Source: an uncultured Veillonella sp.
GTDB lineage: Bacteria; Bacillota; Negativicutes; Veillonellales; Veillonellaceae
Direction of reading: 5' to 3'
Length of the DNA stretch: 22,191 bases
Assembly: GCF_934190855.1 (NCBI RefSeq)
Contig: NZ_CAKPTN010000009.1
Span: 1 to 22,191, forward strand
In this document: piece after piece, positions 10,068 to 17,481 of the stretch
Layout of the letters: each line of letters opens with the position of its first letter
Position numbering within the stretch: position 1 is the first letter of the stretch
Position numbers and translations under genes: made by a program
Notes under the pieces: model-generated
The model's input: the letters and a program-made list of their open reading frames with translations, nothing else
Database searches by the model: none
Told to the model about the DNA's origin: nothing

Positions 10068-10090
10068 AGTACAAATATGAATTATGTACT
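10068..10090 (-). promoter_or_regulatory. 5'-terminal stem-loop of the glmS transcript
   Basis: AGTACA (10068-10073) pairs with TGTACT (10085-10090) around 11 nt. The predicted transcript begins at 10091 or 10090, so the stem is at the very 5' end, upstream of the ribozyme and on the fragment released by cleavage. Confidence 0.5.
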
Positions 10091-10097
10091 GAGCTAT

Positions 10098-10127
10098 ATT
10101 ATACTAAAAATATCGATAAGATGTAAA
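10098..10127 (-). promoter_or_regulatory. glmS promoter
   Basis: On minus, TTTACA (10127-10122), an 18-bp spacer and TATAAT (10103-10098). The predicted start is about 75 nt before the ribozyme cleavage site. Confidence 0.78.
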
Positions 10128-10148
10128 CCTCTGAACCTAATTCAGAGG
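10128..10148. repeat. Perfect 8-bp palindrome abutting the glmS -35 box
   Basis: CCTCTGAA-N5-TTCAGAGG starts at the base next to the -35. It has no T-run on either side suited to termination, so an operator or activator site for glmS, or an isolated fold, is possible. The rest of 10149-10282 is AT-rich and must hold the promoter of the plus-strand gene, but I find no convincing -35/-10 pair. Confidence 0.45.
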
Positions 10149-10282
10149 CAATAAAAAAAGATTTTTTCTATACTTCACGGTATTTCCATTGTAAGAAATT
10201 ATACTGCTATCAATCTATATTTTATACAATTAGATTTTGCTATATTCTCAAAATTATTTATTAAATTTTGGAGATACGTATT

Positions 10283-11734
10283 ATGAATAAAACAACTATT
10301 AAAAAGAAACATACAACACATAAAAACAGCATACAATACAGAAAATTGCGTCGTTGGGTTTTACCTGCCGTATTAGGCGCCGCCTTATCTACATTGGCTA
10401 TCATTCCTACCTTAGCTGCGGAAACACAACCGAATACCAACGTAGCTGTTGTGACTACAACAGAACAAAATGTGACAGTACCATCTGCTCATGGTAGCAC
10501 ACCACCTAACGGTGCGCCACATGGCAAACCACCTGTGGGGCAACCACCAACAGGGGCTCCTAACGGAGCACCTAATGGCATGGCGCCACAAGCTGAGGTG
10601 GATCCTAATACTTTCATAGGTACGTCTGTGGTAACAGCGGATACATCCATCGCCCATGAATTGATTACAAGCACAACTGCTGATCAAAATGCTTTCATCG
10701 GTAAAAATAAAGCAGTCGTAAATATCGAAAACAGCGTATTCGATAAAACCGGCAATACTACAAGTGATGACAACAGTAATTTTCGAGGTCAAAATGCGGT
10801 AGTTCTAGGAATCGAAGGCAGTCAAATCAACATTAAGGGCAGCAATATTACATCTAACTCTAACGGTTCCAATGCGGTCTTCGCTACCGGTGAAGGCTCT
10901 GTTATCAACGTAGAGAACACTAATATTCACACTAAAAGCGATTCCTCTCGTGGTCTAGATGCTACGTATAAAGGCACAGTAAATGGTAAAAATCTAACTA
11001 TCACTACTGAAGGTGCTCACTCTGCTACTCTTGCTACTGACCGTGGCGAAGGTACGATTACTGCAGAAGCAGCTAAACTAACAACCTCTGGCTCTGGCAG
11101 CCCTGTTATCTACTCCACAGGTAATATTACAGCTAACAATGTGAACGGCGTAGCTAATAACAGCGAAATCGGTGTGGTAGAAGGCAAGAACTCCATTACC
11201 CTTACAAACTCTAATGTAACCGGCTACAAAGACAATGGCTTCATGCTTTACCAAAGCTTCTCCGGTGATGCTGAAAGCGGTATAGCACGCCTTAAAGCAG
11301 AAAATAACACACTCACAACTCACTCCACAGGTGCATTCATCTATGTAAACAACACCACTGCTGAAGCGGACCTTGTAGGCAATACAATCTCAATGCCAAA
11401 TACTACGACACTGGTGAAAGCAGCAGCAGACTCTCGCTGGGGTAAAGATGGTGAAAATGGTGGTCACCTCACGCTTCGCGCATCTAATCAAGAACTAATC
11501 GGTAACATCGTAGCTGACTCCATCAGTACTGTTGCACTAGACATGACAAACGGCTCTAGCCTCGTTGGTGCTATCAACACAGATAACACAGCTAAAGAAG
11601 TTACACTAAAACTCAGTAAAGACTCTAGCTGGACACTCACTGGTGACAGCTATGTAAAATCCTTAACTAACGAAGACACAACAAACAGTAACATTCACTT
11701 GAATGGATACAAACTCGTTGTAGCTGATAAATAA
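10283..11734 (+). CDS. Secreted right-handed beta-helix-like protein with Pro/Gly-rich linker
   Basis: A 483-aa exported protein. The start at 10283 (MNKTTIKKK) is chosen because GGAG lies 9 nt before it; an in-frame TTG at 10268 overlaps that site. The N-terminus is an extended signal peptide: about 25 basic residues, then LRRWVLPAVLGAALSTLAII and a likely cut at LAA-E. Next comes a low-complexity Pro/Gly/Asn linker (about residues 65-95) with repeats such as GAPNGAPNGM. The rest (about 105-483) is made of short Asn/Thr/Ser/Gly-rich strands (VVNIENSVF, QINIKGSNI, VINVENTNI, ITLTNSNV) spaced like coils of a pectin-lyase-type beta-helix, ending in WTLTGDSYVKSL and GYKLVV. No autotransporter barrel, SLH domain or LPXTG is present, so how it is retained at the surface is unclear. 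Probably an adhesin or polysaccharide-binding surface protein (inference). Confidence 0.88.
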   Translation: MNKTTIKKKHTTHKNSIQYRKLRRWVLPAVLGAALSTLAIIPTLAAETQPNTNVAVVTTTEQNVTVPSAHGSTPPNGAPHGKPPVGQPPTGAPNGAPNGMAPQAEVDPNTFIGTSVVTADTSIAHELITSTTADQNAFIGKNKAVVNIENSVFDKTGNTTSDDNSNFRGQNAVVLGIEGSQINIKGSNITSNSNGSNAVFATGEGSVINVENTNIHTKSDSSRGLDATYKGTVNGKNLTITTEGAHSATLATDRGEGTITAEAAKLTTSGSGSPVIYSTGNITANNVNGVANNSEIGVVEGKNSITLTNSNVTGYKDNGFMLYQSFSGDAESGIARLKAENNTLTTHSTGAFIYVNNTTAEADLVGNTISMPNTTTLVKAAADSRWGKDGENGGHLTLRASNQELIGNIVADSISTVALDMTNGSSLVGAINTDNTAKEVTLKLSKDSSWTLTGDSYVKSLTNEDTTNSNIHLNGYKLVVADK

Positions 11735-11741
11735 AATTAGA

Positions 11742-11784
11742 TAACTGAAAGAGGCAACGCCATTGGCGTTGCCTCTTTCAGTTA
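11742..11784. terminator. Perfect 21-bp inverted repeat, probable bidirectional terminator
   Basis: The arms 11742-11762 and 11764-11784 are exact reverse complements around a single T. The core GAGGCAACGCC folds tightly and is flanked by AAA/TTT. It lies 8 nt after the plus-strand stop and 18 nt from the minus-strand stop, so it can serve both convergent genes, although the external T-tracts are poor. Confidence 0.8.
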
Positions 11785-11801
11785 AAATAAATAAAATTAA
11801 A

Positions 11802-12788
11802 TTATTTAGCCTTATGAATAAAATCACTCAGTATTTTCATTGCATTATTAGGATTCAGATCGCCTACACTCTTATCATTCTCCAAGTAACCTGTACTATT
11901 TCCTTTAAAAATAAAATCAGTAATAGCAATAAGCATAGCATTCTTAACTTCATTATCAGATGTAGTTTGAATAAAGGCTAGAAACGATTTTAATGCGGCA
12001 GATTTAGAACCATATAAAGTTGCATTATGCTTTGCAACATTATATTTATGACCAACAAAATACAGTAAATACAAAAACACCCCTATTAAAGTAAACCGTA
12101 ATGAAAAATTAGCTAATATAAAAACAAAAGGATTATCACTTGGAGCATATGTAGGAATAGGAATACATTTTAATGTCCAAATTATAACTACAATAAGAAG
12201 AACCCCTACACAACCACCCGTGATTAACCAGTACTTTGCGACTTTATCATATTCTTTCTCTGCATCAGAATATACTTCTGCATATTTAGGGATTGTGATG
12301 TCTTCTGCTAAAATTTTCAAGTTTTCAATCGCTTCACTAGTATTTGTCGAATACTCCCTAATATTATTTTTAATCTGATTTAATTCCCAATCAAGCCGAT
12401 TTTGATTAGCAATAACACTATTACCAATTGCCAAAGACAAAAAACCATCTAAAACACTTCTATATTTATTATATAGGCTTACTAAGTCAGAAAGCTCGAT
12501 ATCTATAAGTAGGTTAAAATTTAAGTTATCTTTATTCTTATTTGAAATAAATAAAGTATTACATCGGTTTATATAATCAGAAGTTTTTTTTACAATGTTA
12601 TTTAACTGCTCCATCTGTAATTCTGTAAAGTCAGTTGGACGGACTAGTTTAATTAATTGTTCAAAATACGGTATAACAATACTAGAAACAAATATCAAAT
12701 GATTACTATCAATATCTACTCCAGAAAAATTACTTTTGAACATATTAATTTCTTCTTCGAAACTTGAAAAATCAATTTTATTATCCAT
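11802..12788 (-). CDS. AT-rich two-TM protein of unknown function (accessory)
   Basis: A 328-aa protein. Residues 1-180 are soluble, acidic and helix-rich (coiled-coil-like near 130-180), followed by two membrane segments at about 186-208 and 220-246 and a C-terminal tail of about 80 residues. The tail stretch HNATLYGSKSAALKSF and then FIQTTSDNEVKNAMLIAI reminds me of the tail of a widespread uncharacterised family of two-TM proteins, but I cannot name it. GGGAG lies 7-8 nt before the ATG, and TATAAT is 38 nt upstream. Base composition is visibly more AT-rich than the flanking housekeeping genes, with many AAA, ATA and TTA codons, which suggests acquisition. It sits alone between glmM and the beta-helix gene. 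A role in phage defence is conceivable from this kind of placement, but nothing shows it. Confidence 0.85.
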   Translation of the reverse strand: MDNKIDFSSFEEEINMFKSNFSGVDIDSNHLIFVSSIVIPYFEQLIKLVRPTDFTELQMEQLNNIVKKTSDYINRCNTLFISNKNKDNLNFNLLIDIELSDLVSLYNKYRSVLDGFLSLAIGNSVIANQNRLDWELNQIKNNIREYSTNTSEAIENLKILAEDITIPKYAEVYSDAEKEYDKVAKYWLITGGCVGVLLIVVIIWTLKCIPIPTYAPSDNPFVFILANFSLRFTLIGVFLYLLYFVGHKYNVAKHNATLYGSKSAALKSFLAFIQTTSDNEVKNAMLIAITDFIFKGNSTGYLENDKSVGDLNPNNAMKILSDFIHKAK

Positions 12789-12825
12789 AATAGTTCTCCC
12801 ATTAATAAAGTAATTCGCTTTTTAT

Positions 12826-12831
12826 ATTATA
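12826..12831 (-). promoter_or_regulatory. Candidate -10 box for the two-TM protein gene
   Basis: TATAAT on minus; the 17-bp-spaced hexamer AGTTTC is a poor -35. Predicted leader about 30 nt and, unlike several other transcripts here, it has no 5' stem-loop. Confidence 0.5.
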
Positions 12832-13008
12832 CTATGTATCTTGATTTTGAAACTAAATATATTAAATACATATCCAACAGTTACAAAAACACCTATCACA
12901 TCTACATCATGCAGATACTCCCCCAGCCCACCCTTCATAAGCACTGTAACTAAAATTTCTGTCATCAGTAATAAGGATTCGGCACATAAATATCGGCTCA
13001 CTAGTGAC

Positions 13009-13147
13009 GAATCCATTCGGCAAGCATCTAAAGCACATATAAAGAAAATGCCCACCAATATATGTTCCTACAGCGACTTTACGTAGGACGGAGCAAAGGG
13101 ACATATATTGGTGGGCATACGCCTATATAAATTTGTAGAATGGATTC
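13009..13147. repeat. Nested inverted-repeat element after glmM, possible glmM terminator
   Basis: Outer arms GAATCCATTC (13009-13018) and GAATGGATTC (13138-13147) enclose a 21-bp pair with one mismatch (13048-13068 and 13098-13118), which encloses a 6-bp pair TCCTAC/GTAGGA (13066-13071 and 13083-13088). On minus the 71-nt fold is followed by TTTTCTTTATAT, so it could terminate glmM, whose stop is 44 nt before it. The size and nesting exceed the other terminators here and would also fit a small non-autonomous mobile or REP-like element. The remainder of 12840-13008 shows no convincing gene. Confidence 0.7.
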
Positions 13148-13161
13148 AAACGGAGCAGATA

Positions 13162-14517
13162 TTAATTAACGGCGAGGCCTTGTTCTCTACCGATAATATC
13201 AGCGATTTCTTGGCATAGTGCTTGTAGTTCTTCTTGGTTAGGGCCTTCTGCCATTACGCGAATGAGTGGTTCTGTACCAGATGCACGTACTAGAACGCGA
13301 CCTTCTACACCAAGTTCACCTTCTGCGGTAACGATAGCGGCTTTAATAAGGTCGTTGTCTTCCCAACCTGTTTTTGTAGCAACACGAACGTTGATAAGAA
13401 CTTGAGGATATTTTGTCATAATGCCAGCTAACTCAGAAAGTGGTTTGTTTTTCTCTTTCATAAGAGCCGCCACTTGAACAGCTGTCAACATACCGTCACC
13501 AGTAGTGTTGTGATCCAAGAAGATTACGTGACCAGATTGCTCCCCGCCAACGGAAAGGTTGTGTTCACGCATGTATTCCAATACATAACGGTCCCCAACA
13601 GCAGTAGCAAAGGTTTTCATGCCTAGTTCTTTAGCTGCTTTATGGAAGCCGATATTACTCATAACAGTACCAACTACAGTATCCTCTTTGAGTTTGCCCT
13701 CTTCTTTCAGTTTAAGAGCGCATAACAACATGATTTGGTCCCCATCGAGAACTTGTCCTTTTTCGTCAACCAATAAGCAACGATCTGCATCGCCATCGTT
13801 AGCGATACCAAGATCTGCATTATGTTGTTGTACAGCTACTTGCAAGCCTTCGATGTGCGTAGAACCACAATGATGGTTGATGTTCAAGCCATCTGGATTT
13901 ACGTTAATGTTGATAACTTTAGCACCAAGGCCAGCTAAAATTTCAGGACCTACGCTAGAAGCAGCACCATTGGCACCGTCATAAACGATGGTCATCCCTT
14001 CCAAGGATGTATCGATTGTGTGACGTACAAAGTGAGCATAGAAATGAGCCAAGTTGCTATTGTGCTCAATTTTGCCAATGCCATCACCCGTAGGACGTGG
14101 CAATTCATTATCTGCACTTTGACGAACATATTCCTCCAATTGATCTTCTACTTCATCTGGCAATTTGTAACCATTGCCGTCAAAGAATTTAATGCCATTA
14201 TCTGGGTATGGATTGTGGGAAGCAGAAATGACTGCGCCTGCATCAAAACCTTGTTGACGTACTAGGTATGCTACTGCTGGAGTTGGCACAACGCCTGCAA
14301 TAACTACATTACCGCCTACAGAGCAAATACCTGCAGCTAATGCACTTTCAAGCATAGAACCAGAAATACGCGTATCGCGACCGATCAAGAACGTAGGATG
14401 TTCCTTTTCCTTACCAAAATGCGTAGCCGCTGCACGACCTAAATGATAGGCTAATTCAGGTGTTAAAAATTCATTAACAACACCACGTACACCATCTGTA
14501 CCAAATAAACGAGCCAT
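13162..14517 (-). CDS. glmM: Phosphoglucosamine mutase
   Basis: A 451-aa full-length GlmM, which converts glucosamine-6-P to glucosamine-1-P for UDP-GlcNAc synthesis. It begins MARLFGTDGVRGVVN; the phosphoserine loop is ISASHNPYPDNG with the active Ser at residue 100; the metal loop is DGDADRC; the sugar-binding loop is GGEQSGHVI; the phosphate-binding C-terminal loop is RASGTEPLIRVM. AGGAGG precedes the ATG. In other Firmicutes GlmM also binds CdaA and lowers c-di-AMP synthesis, and its gene usually follows cdaR directly. Here a COG2509 oxidoreductase gene lies between, and glmM has its own extended -10 promoter. Confidence 0.98.
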   Translation of the reverse strand: MARLFGTDGVRGVVNEFLTPELAYHLGRAAATHFGKEKEHPTFLIGRDTRISGSMLESALAAGICSVGGNVVIAGVVPTPAVAYLVRQQGFDAGAVISASHNPYPDNGIKFFDGNGYKLPDEVEDQLEEYVRQSADNELPRPTGDGIGKIEHNSNLAHFYAHFVRHTIDTSLEGMTIVYDGANGAASSVGPEILAGLGAKVININVNPDGLNINHHCGSTHIEGLQVAVQQHNADLGIANDGDADRCLLVDEKGQVLDGDQIMLLCALKLKEEGKLKEDTVVGTVMSNIGFHKAAKELGMKTFATAVGDRYVLEYMREHNLSVGGEQSGHVIFLDHNTTGDGMLTAVQVAALMKEKNKPLSELAGIMTKYPQVLINVRVATKTGWEDNDLIKAAIVTAEGELGVEGRVLVRASGTEPLIRVMAEGPNQEELQALCQEIADIIGREQGLAVN

Positions 14518-14537
14518 AATTATCCTCCTCTAGGGAT

Positions 14538-14552
14538 TTGTGTACATCACAA
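14538..14552 (-). promoter_or_regulatory. Small leader hairpin upstream of the glmM ribosome site
   Basis: TTGTG-TACAT-CACAA is a perfect 5-bp stem, about 20 nt into the predicted leader and just before the AGGAGG. Effect unknown. Confidence 0.3.
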
Positions 14553-14576
14553 GTCCTCATATATTCACTGTTGTGT

Positions 14577-14585
14577 ATTATATCA
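14577..14585 (-). promoter_or_regulatory. Candidate extended -10 promoter of glmM
   Basis: TGA then TATAAT reads on minus (14585-14577); the -35 region is weak, as is common with extended -10 promoters. Predicted leader about 53 nt. Confidence 0.55.
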
Positions 14586-14650
14586 CAATATATACACCAC
14601 ACATATAGATACTATACAGATATGACTATAGTACGATATCAATATGAACC

Positions 14651-14676
14651 TATACTGTAGTTCACTTCACAGTATA
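14651..14676 (-). promoter_or_regulatory. Palindrome TATACTGT-N10-ACAGTATA after the oxidoreductase gene
   Basis: A perfect 8-bp inverted repeat 8 nt downstream of the oxidoreductase stop and about 65 bp upstream of the glmM -10. No T-run follows on minus, so termination would be weak. Its loop carries AGTTCACTT, also present in the hairpin of the ABC operon leader (6174-6193); it may be a regulatory site. Confidence 0.4.
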
Positions 14677-14683
14677 TTACCAA

Positions 14684-16282
14684 CTAGTTTGGTTTTGCGT
14701 ATTTCGCCATACATAAAATGGCTGTTTCTGCCCCATCAAGGGCTGCGCTCATAATGCCACCAGCATAGCCCGCACCCTCACCCATTGGGTAGAAGCCACC
14801 TACCGTTGGGGAAACGCGCTCTTCGTTGCGCCCCATGCGAAGTGGTGCAGAGGTACGAGTTTCAACACCTGTCATGCATACGGCAGGATCATCGAATCCA
14901 CGAATTCGTCGACCCCAGTACGGCAAAGCGCGTTCTAATACGGATGTAACGAATGGTGGCAAGCAATCGTGCAAATCGCAGTTCACTACGCCTGGTTCAT
15001 AACTATAGGTGCTATCTTGTACGCTAGGTGCTTGTGAAAGCCCTAAAAATTGACCTACTGTTTGCGCTGGCGCATGGAAGTTAGAACCACCTAATTCATA
15101 GGCCTTACGTTCCCATTCCCGTTGGAAAGCTACCCCATCCAGAGGATGCGTACCAAAGTCATCGGGACCTACGTTAACTACGATGGCACTATTGGCAACA
15201 CCGCTATCACGAGCATACAAACTCATGCCATTTACAACAACGCCACCATTTTCAGACGCAGACGCTACAACTTGACCACCAGGGCACATACAGAAGCTAT
15301 AGGCTGTACGTCCAGTTTCTTTATCGTGATATACAAGAGAGTATTCTGCGGCACCAAGGCCCAAGCTAGATGGTTCCACACCATATTGGGACTCATCGAT
15401 TACAGCTTGATCATGTTCAATACGAACACCGATAGCAAATGGTTTTGCCGTCATTTCTACATTTCGTTTATGTAGCATTTCATATGTATCACGTGCACTA
15501 TGTCCTACACCAGAGAGTACAACTGTAGTATCAATGCGCTCGCTACTATTAACTTCAACACCTACGACGCGGTCATTTTCGATAAATAAATCGGTAATCT
15601 TTGCACCGAAGCGGACTTCACCGCCCCATTCAATAATGCGCTCACGCATGGCTTTTACCATGGTACGCAATTTATCAGTACCTACGTGAGGTTTATGTTT
15701 ATATAAAATTTCCTCAGGCGCACCAAATTCAACAAAGTATTTGGAGATTTCATGCAATCTAGGATGGGTAACACGAGTCGTCAATTTACCATCAGAAAAG
15801 GTACCTGCACCGCCCTCGCCGAATTGAACGTTGGACTCAGGTTTAAAGACGCCCTCTTTCCAGAATGTTTCTACGTCTTCGCTACGAGTATCTACATCTT
15901 GACCACGCTCAAAGACGATAGGACGATAGCCTTCACGAGCAAGGTAAAATGCGGCTAACATACCAGCTGGACCAAAGCCCATAACTACAGGACGATGAGC
16001 TAACGGCACATTGCCATAAACGATAGGCTCCGGATCTTCTGCAGTAAATACAGATACATCCTTTTGTTTACCCATTTTTTTCATAATTTGAGCTTCGTTA
16101 TGAACCTCAACAAACAAGGTATATACAAAGACAATATTTGGTTTTTTACGAGCGTCTACGGCACGTCGTACAACGTGAATTGTTTCAATAGCGCCACGCA
16201 ATTGGGGATATTTCTTTTCTACAATATCCTTTATATCCGACTTGACCGTAACAGCCACGCGGAGGTTTATTATTCTAATCAT
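14684..16282 (-). CDS. FAD-dependent oxidoreductase of the COG2509 family
   Basis: A 532-aa flavoprotein. The start at 16282 (MIRIINLRVAV) follows AGGA by 5 nt; a TTG 27 nt earlier is less likely. An N-terminal region of about 90 residues (VVRRAVDARKKPNIVFVYTL) precedes the dinucleotide-binding motif GFGPAGMLAAFYLAREGY and VFERG, then NVQFGEGGAGTFSDGKL, ATKP-like MTAKPFAIGVRIEH, and the end MGEGAGYAGGIMSAALDG. This order is that of the uncharacterised NAD(P)/FAD-dependent dehydrogenases. The reaction is not known to me. The membrane localisation seen in some flavoproteins is not suggested, as there are no TM segments. It lies between cdaR and glmM; a terminator after cdaR and a 279-nt gap indicate its own transcription unit. 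Confidence 0.93.
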   Translation of the reverse strand: MIRIINLRVAVTVKSDIKDIVEKKYPQLRGAIETIHVVRRAVDARKKPNIVFVYTLFVEVHNEAQIMKKMGKQKDVSVFTAEDPEPIVYGNVPLAHRPVVMGFGPAGMLAAFYLAREGYRPIVFERGQDVDTRSEDVETFWKEGVFKPESNVQFGEGGAGTFSDGKLTTRVTHPRLHEISKYFVEFGAPEEILYKHKPHVGTDKLRTMVKAMRERIIEWGGEVRFGAKITDLFIENDRVVGVEVNSSERIDTTVVLSGVGHSARDTYEMLHKRNVEMTAKPFAIGVRIEHDQAVIDESQYGVEPSSLGLGAAEYSLVYHDKETGRTAYSFCMCPGGQVVASASENGGVVVNGMSLYARDSGVANSAIVVNVGPDDFGTHPLDGVAFQREWERKAYELGGSNFHAPAQTVGQFLGLSQAPSVQDSTYSYEPGVVNCDLHDCLPPFVTSVLERALPYWGRRIRGFDDPAVCMTGVETRTSAPLRMGRNEERVSPTVGGFYPMGEGAGYAGGIMSAALDGAETAILCMAKYAKPN

Positions 16283-16423
16283 ATCGTTCCTATTTTGGCT
16301 CCCCTTCAAGGGTAGCTTATATCTTTATTATTTGACCTAAATTCCTAACAACTGACCTAGAAGAAAATGGTCATACATCTTTATTATACAACACTACTAT
16401 AAAAGCTAATATATAAATCATAA

Positions 16424-16472
16424 AAATAGACTCTAAGAGAGTAAAATCATATTACGCTCTTAGAGTCTATTT
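16424..16472 (-). terminator. Terminator of the cdaA-cdaR operon
   Basis: A perfect 16-bp stem (16424-16439 with 16457-16472) and a 17-nt loop, followed on minus by TTTTTATG. It lies about 90 nt after the cdaR stop; the intervening DNA holds three tandem 16-bp repeats. The rest of 16283-16423 is AT-rich and must carry the oxidoreductase promoter, which I cannot place. Confidence 0.85.
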
Positions 16473-16476
16473 ATTT

Positions 16477-16524
16477 AATTAAATGCTATATCAATTAAAA
16501 GCTATGTTAATTGAATGCTATGTT
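16477..16524. repeat. Three imperfect 16-bp tandem repeats in the cdaR 3' region
   Basis: Units AATTAAATGCTATATC (16477-16492), AATTAAAAGCTATGTT (16493-16508) and AATTGAATGCTATGTT (16509-16524) follow one another without gaps, between the cdaR stop and its terminator. Neighbouring units differ at two to four positions. Confidence 0.8.
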
Positions 16525-16560
16525 ATGTAATCTCTATATAAGGGCACAGTCCATAAGTGA

Positions 16561-17481
16561 TTAAGTAGATTTCTTTTGGATTTCTACTTTCACACGCACT
16601 GTTGAGGTAGTGCTATTGATACCACTCGGGAAGACCAGATTATAGTTGCCTTGGATGCTTTCAGTAGCACCAGATATATCAACCGGTTCCGTTTGGATAT
16701 CTGTAATCGTATCAATTAGCTCTTCACGACCTGTAACGGTGAGTTGTGTCGGTGTAGCTGAGGTAGCTTTAACTTCATAGCCCTCTGCTACCGTACCAAC
16801 GGTCGGCACTGTAATAGGAACAGCTTTATCCTTACGTAATAAATTGAGCTCGTATTGAGCTTGACCTTGGTTCGGATTGATATGTACATCTAATACATTA
16901 CCAGATACATCCCAAGCCTCTAACGTACTAACAGCACTGAAATTCTTAGTTTGTCCAGTAATATTGACCTTCATAACAACCTTGTTCACAGCATTAACTT
17001 GTTGTTTACGACCAGAAACAGTTACCTCTTTTGGCACAATCGTTACCGATTTCAAAGCAATATCGTCAGAGAACTTGCCAATCGGAACAATTTCAACGGG
17101 AACCTTTCGCTCTGCATATTCGTCAACATTAATAGTGATATTATCTGGTTTCACTTCCACAAGACTCATCCCTGCAGGAGGTGTAAAGCCAATAGTTACA
17201 TTATTTTGCCCTGGTTTCACACCAGATGCATCGATATAAGCACGAAGATTATCTGACTTCATAGAAATAATCGTATCACGAGGGCCAGTCAGTACAACAC
17301 GTACTGTATCGGGTGCATCCTCCACGATATAGCCAGAGTTGAGGTTTTGAACCTGTACAGGCACAGTATAGGTTACCTCCATCACAGGGTTCTGATCACG
17401 CATGATAAAGAACCACATGACGATAGCCGCTAGCAAGGATAACAGCTTAGCCGGCCAATTTCGTTTCAAATGGATCATCAT
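16561..17481 (-). CDS. cdaR: CdaA regulatory protein CdaR (YbbR-domain protein)
   Basis: A 306-aa membrane-anchored YbbR protein. One N-terminal membrane segment (residues about 10-28, ending WFFIMRDQNP) is followed by an extracytoplasmic part of about 275 residues built from three YbbR repeats, visible as recurring blocks: VPVQVQNLNSGYIVEDAPD, then VPVEIVPIGKFSDDIALKS with VSGRKQQVNAV, then VPTVGTVAEGYEVKATSA with VTGREELIDTI. Known role: binding and modulating the cyclase CdaA. Its ATG overlaps the cdaA stop in an ATGA junction, with GGAGGG 7 nt before it, so the two are translationally coupled. A typical CdaR has three to four repeats, so this is a normal or slightly short form. Confidence 0.94.
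   Translation of the reverse strand: MMIHLKRNWPAKLLSLLAAIVMWFFIMRDQNPVMEVTYTVPVQVQNLNSGYIVEDAPDTVRVVLTGPRDTIISMKSDNLRAYIDASGVKPGQNNVTIGFTPPAGMSLVEVKPDNITINVDEYAERKVPVEIVPIGKFSDDIALKSVTIVPKEVTVSGRKQQVNAVNKVVMKVNITGQTKNFSAVSTLEAWDVSGNVLDVHINPNQGQAQYELNLLRKDKAVPITVPTVGTVAEGYEVKATSATPTQLTVTGREELIDTITDIQTEPVDISGATESIQGNYNLVFPSGINSTTSTVRVKVEIQKKST

Noticed and set aside
12822..13058. A 78-aa minus-strand open frame upstream of the two-TM gene as a real gene
   Set aside because: It has no ribosome site, overlaps the TATAAT of the next gene and runs into the nested inverted repeat. I kept only a low-interest note on a possible remnant.
12907..13104. A 65-aa minus-strand frame across the inverted repeat
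   Set aside because: Its composition is random-looking, it spans both arms of the hairpin and it has no ribosome site.
16477..16524. CRISPR array
   Set aside because: The 16-bp units directly adjoin, with no spacers and no cas genes.
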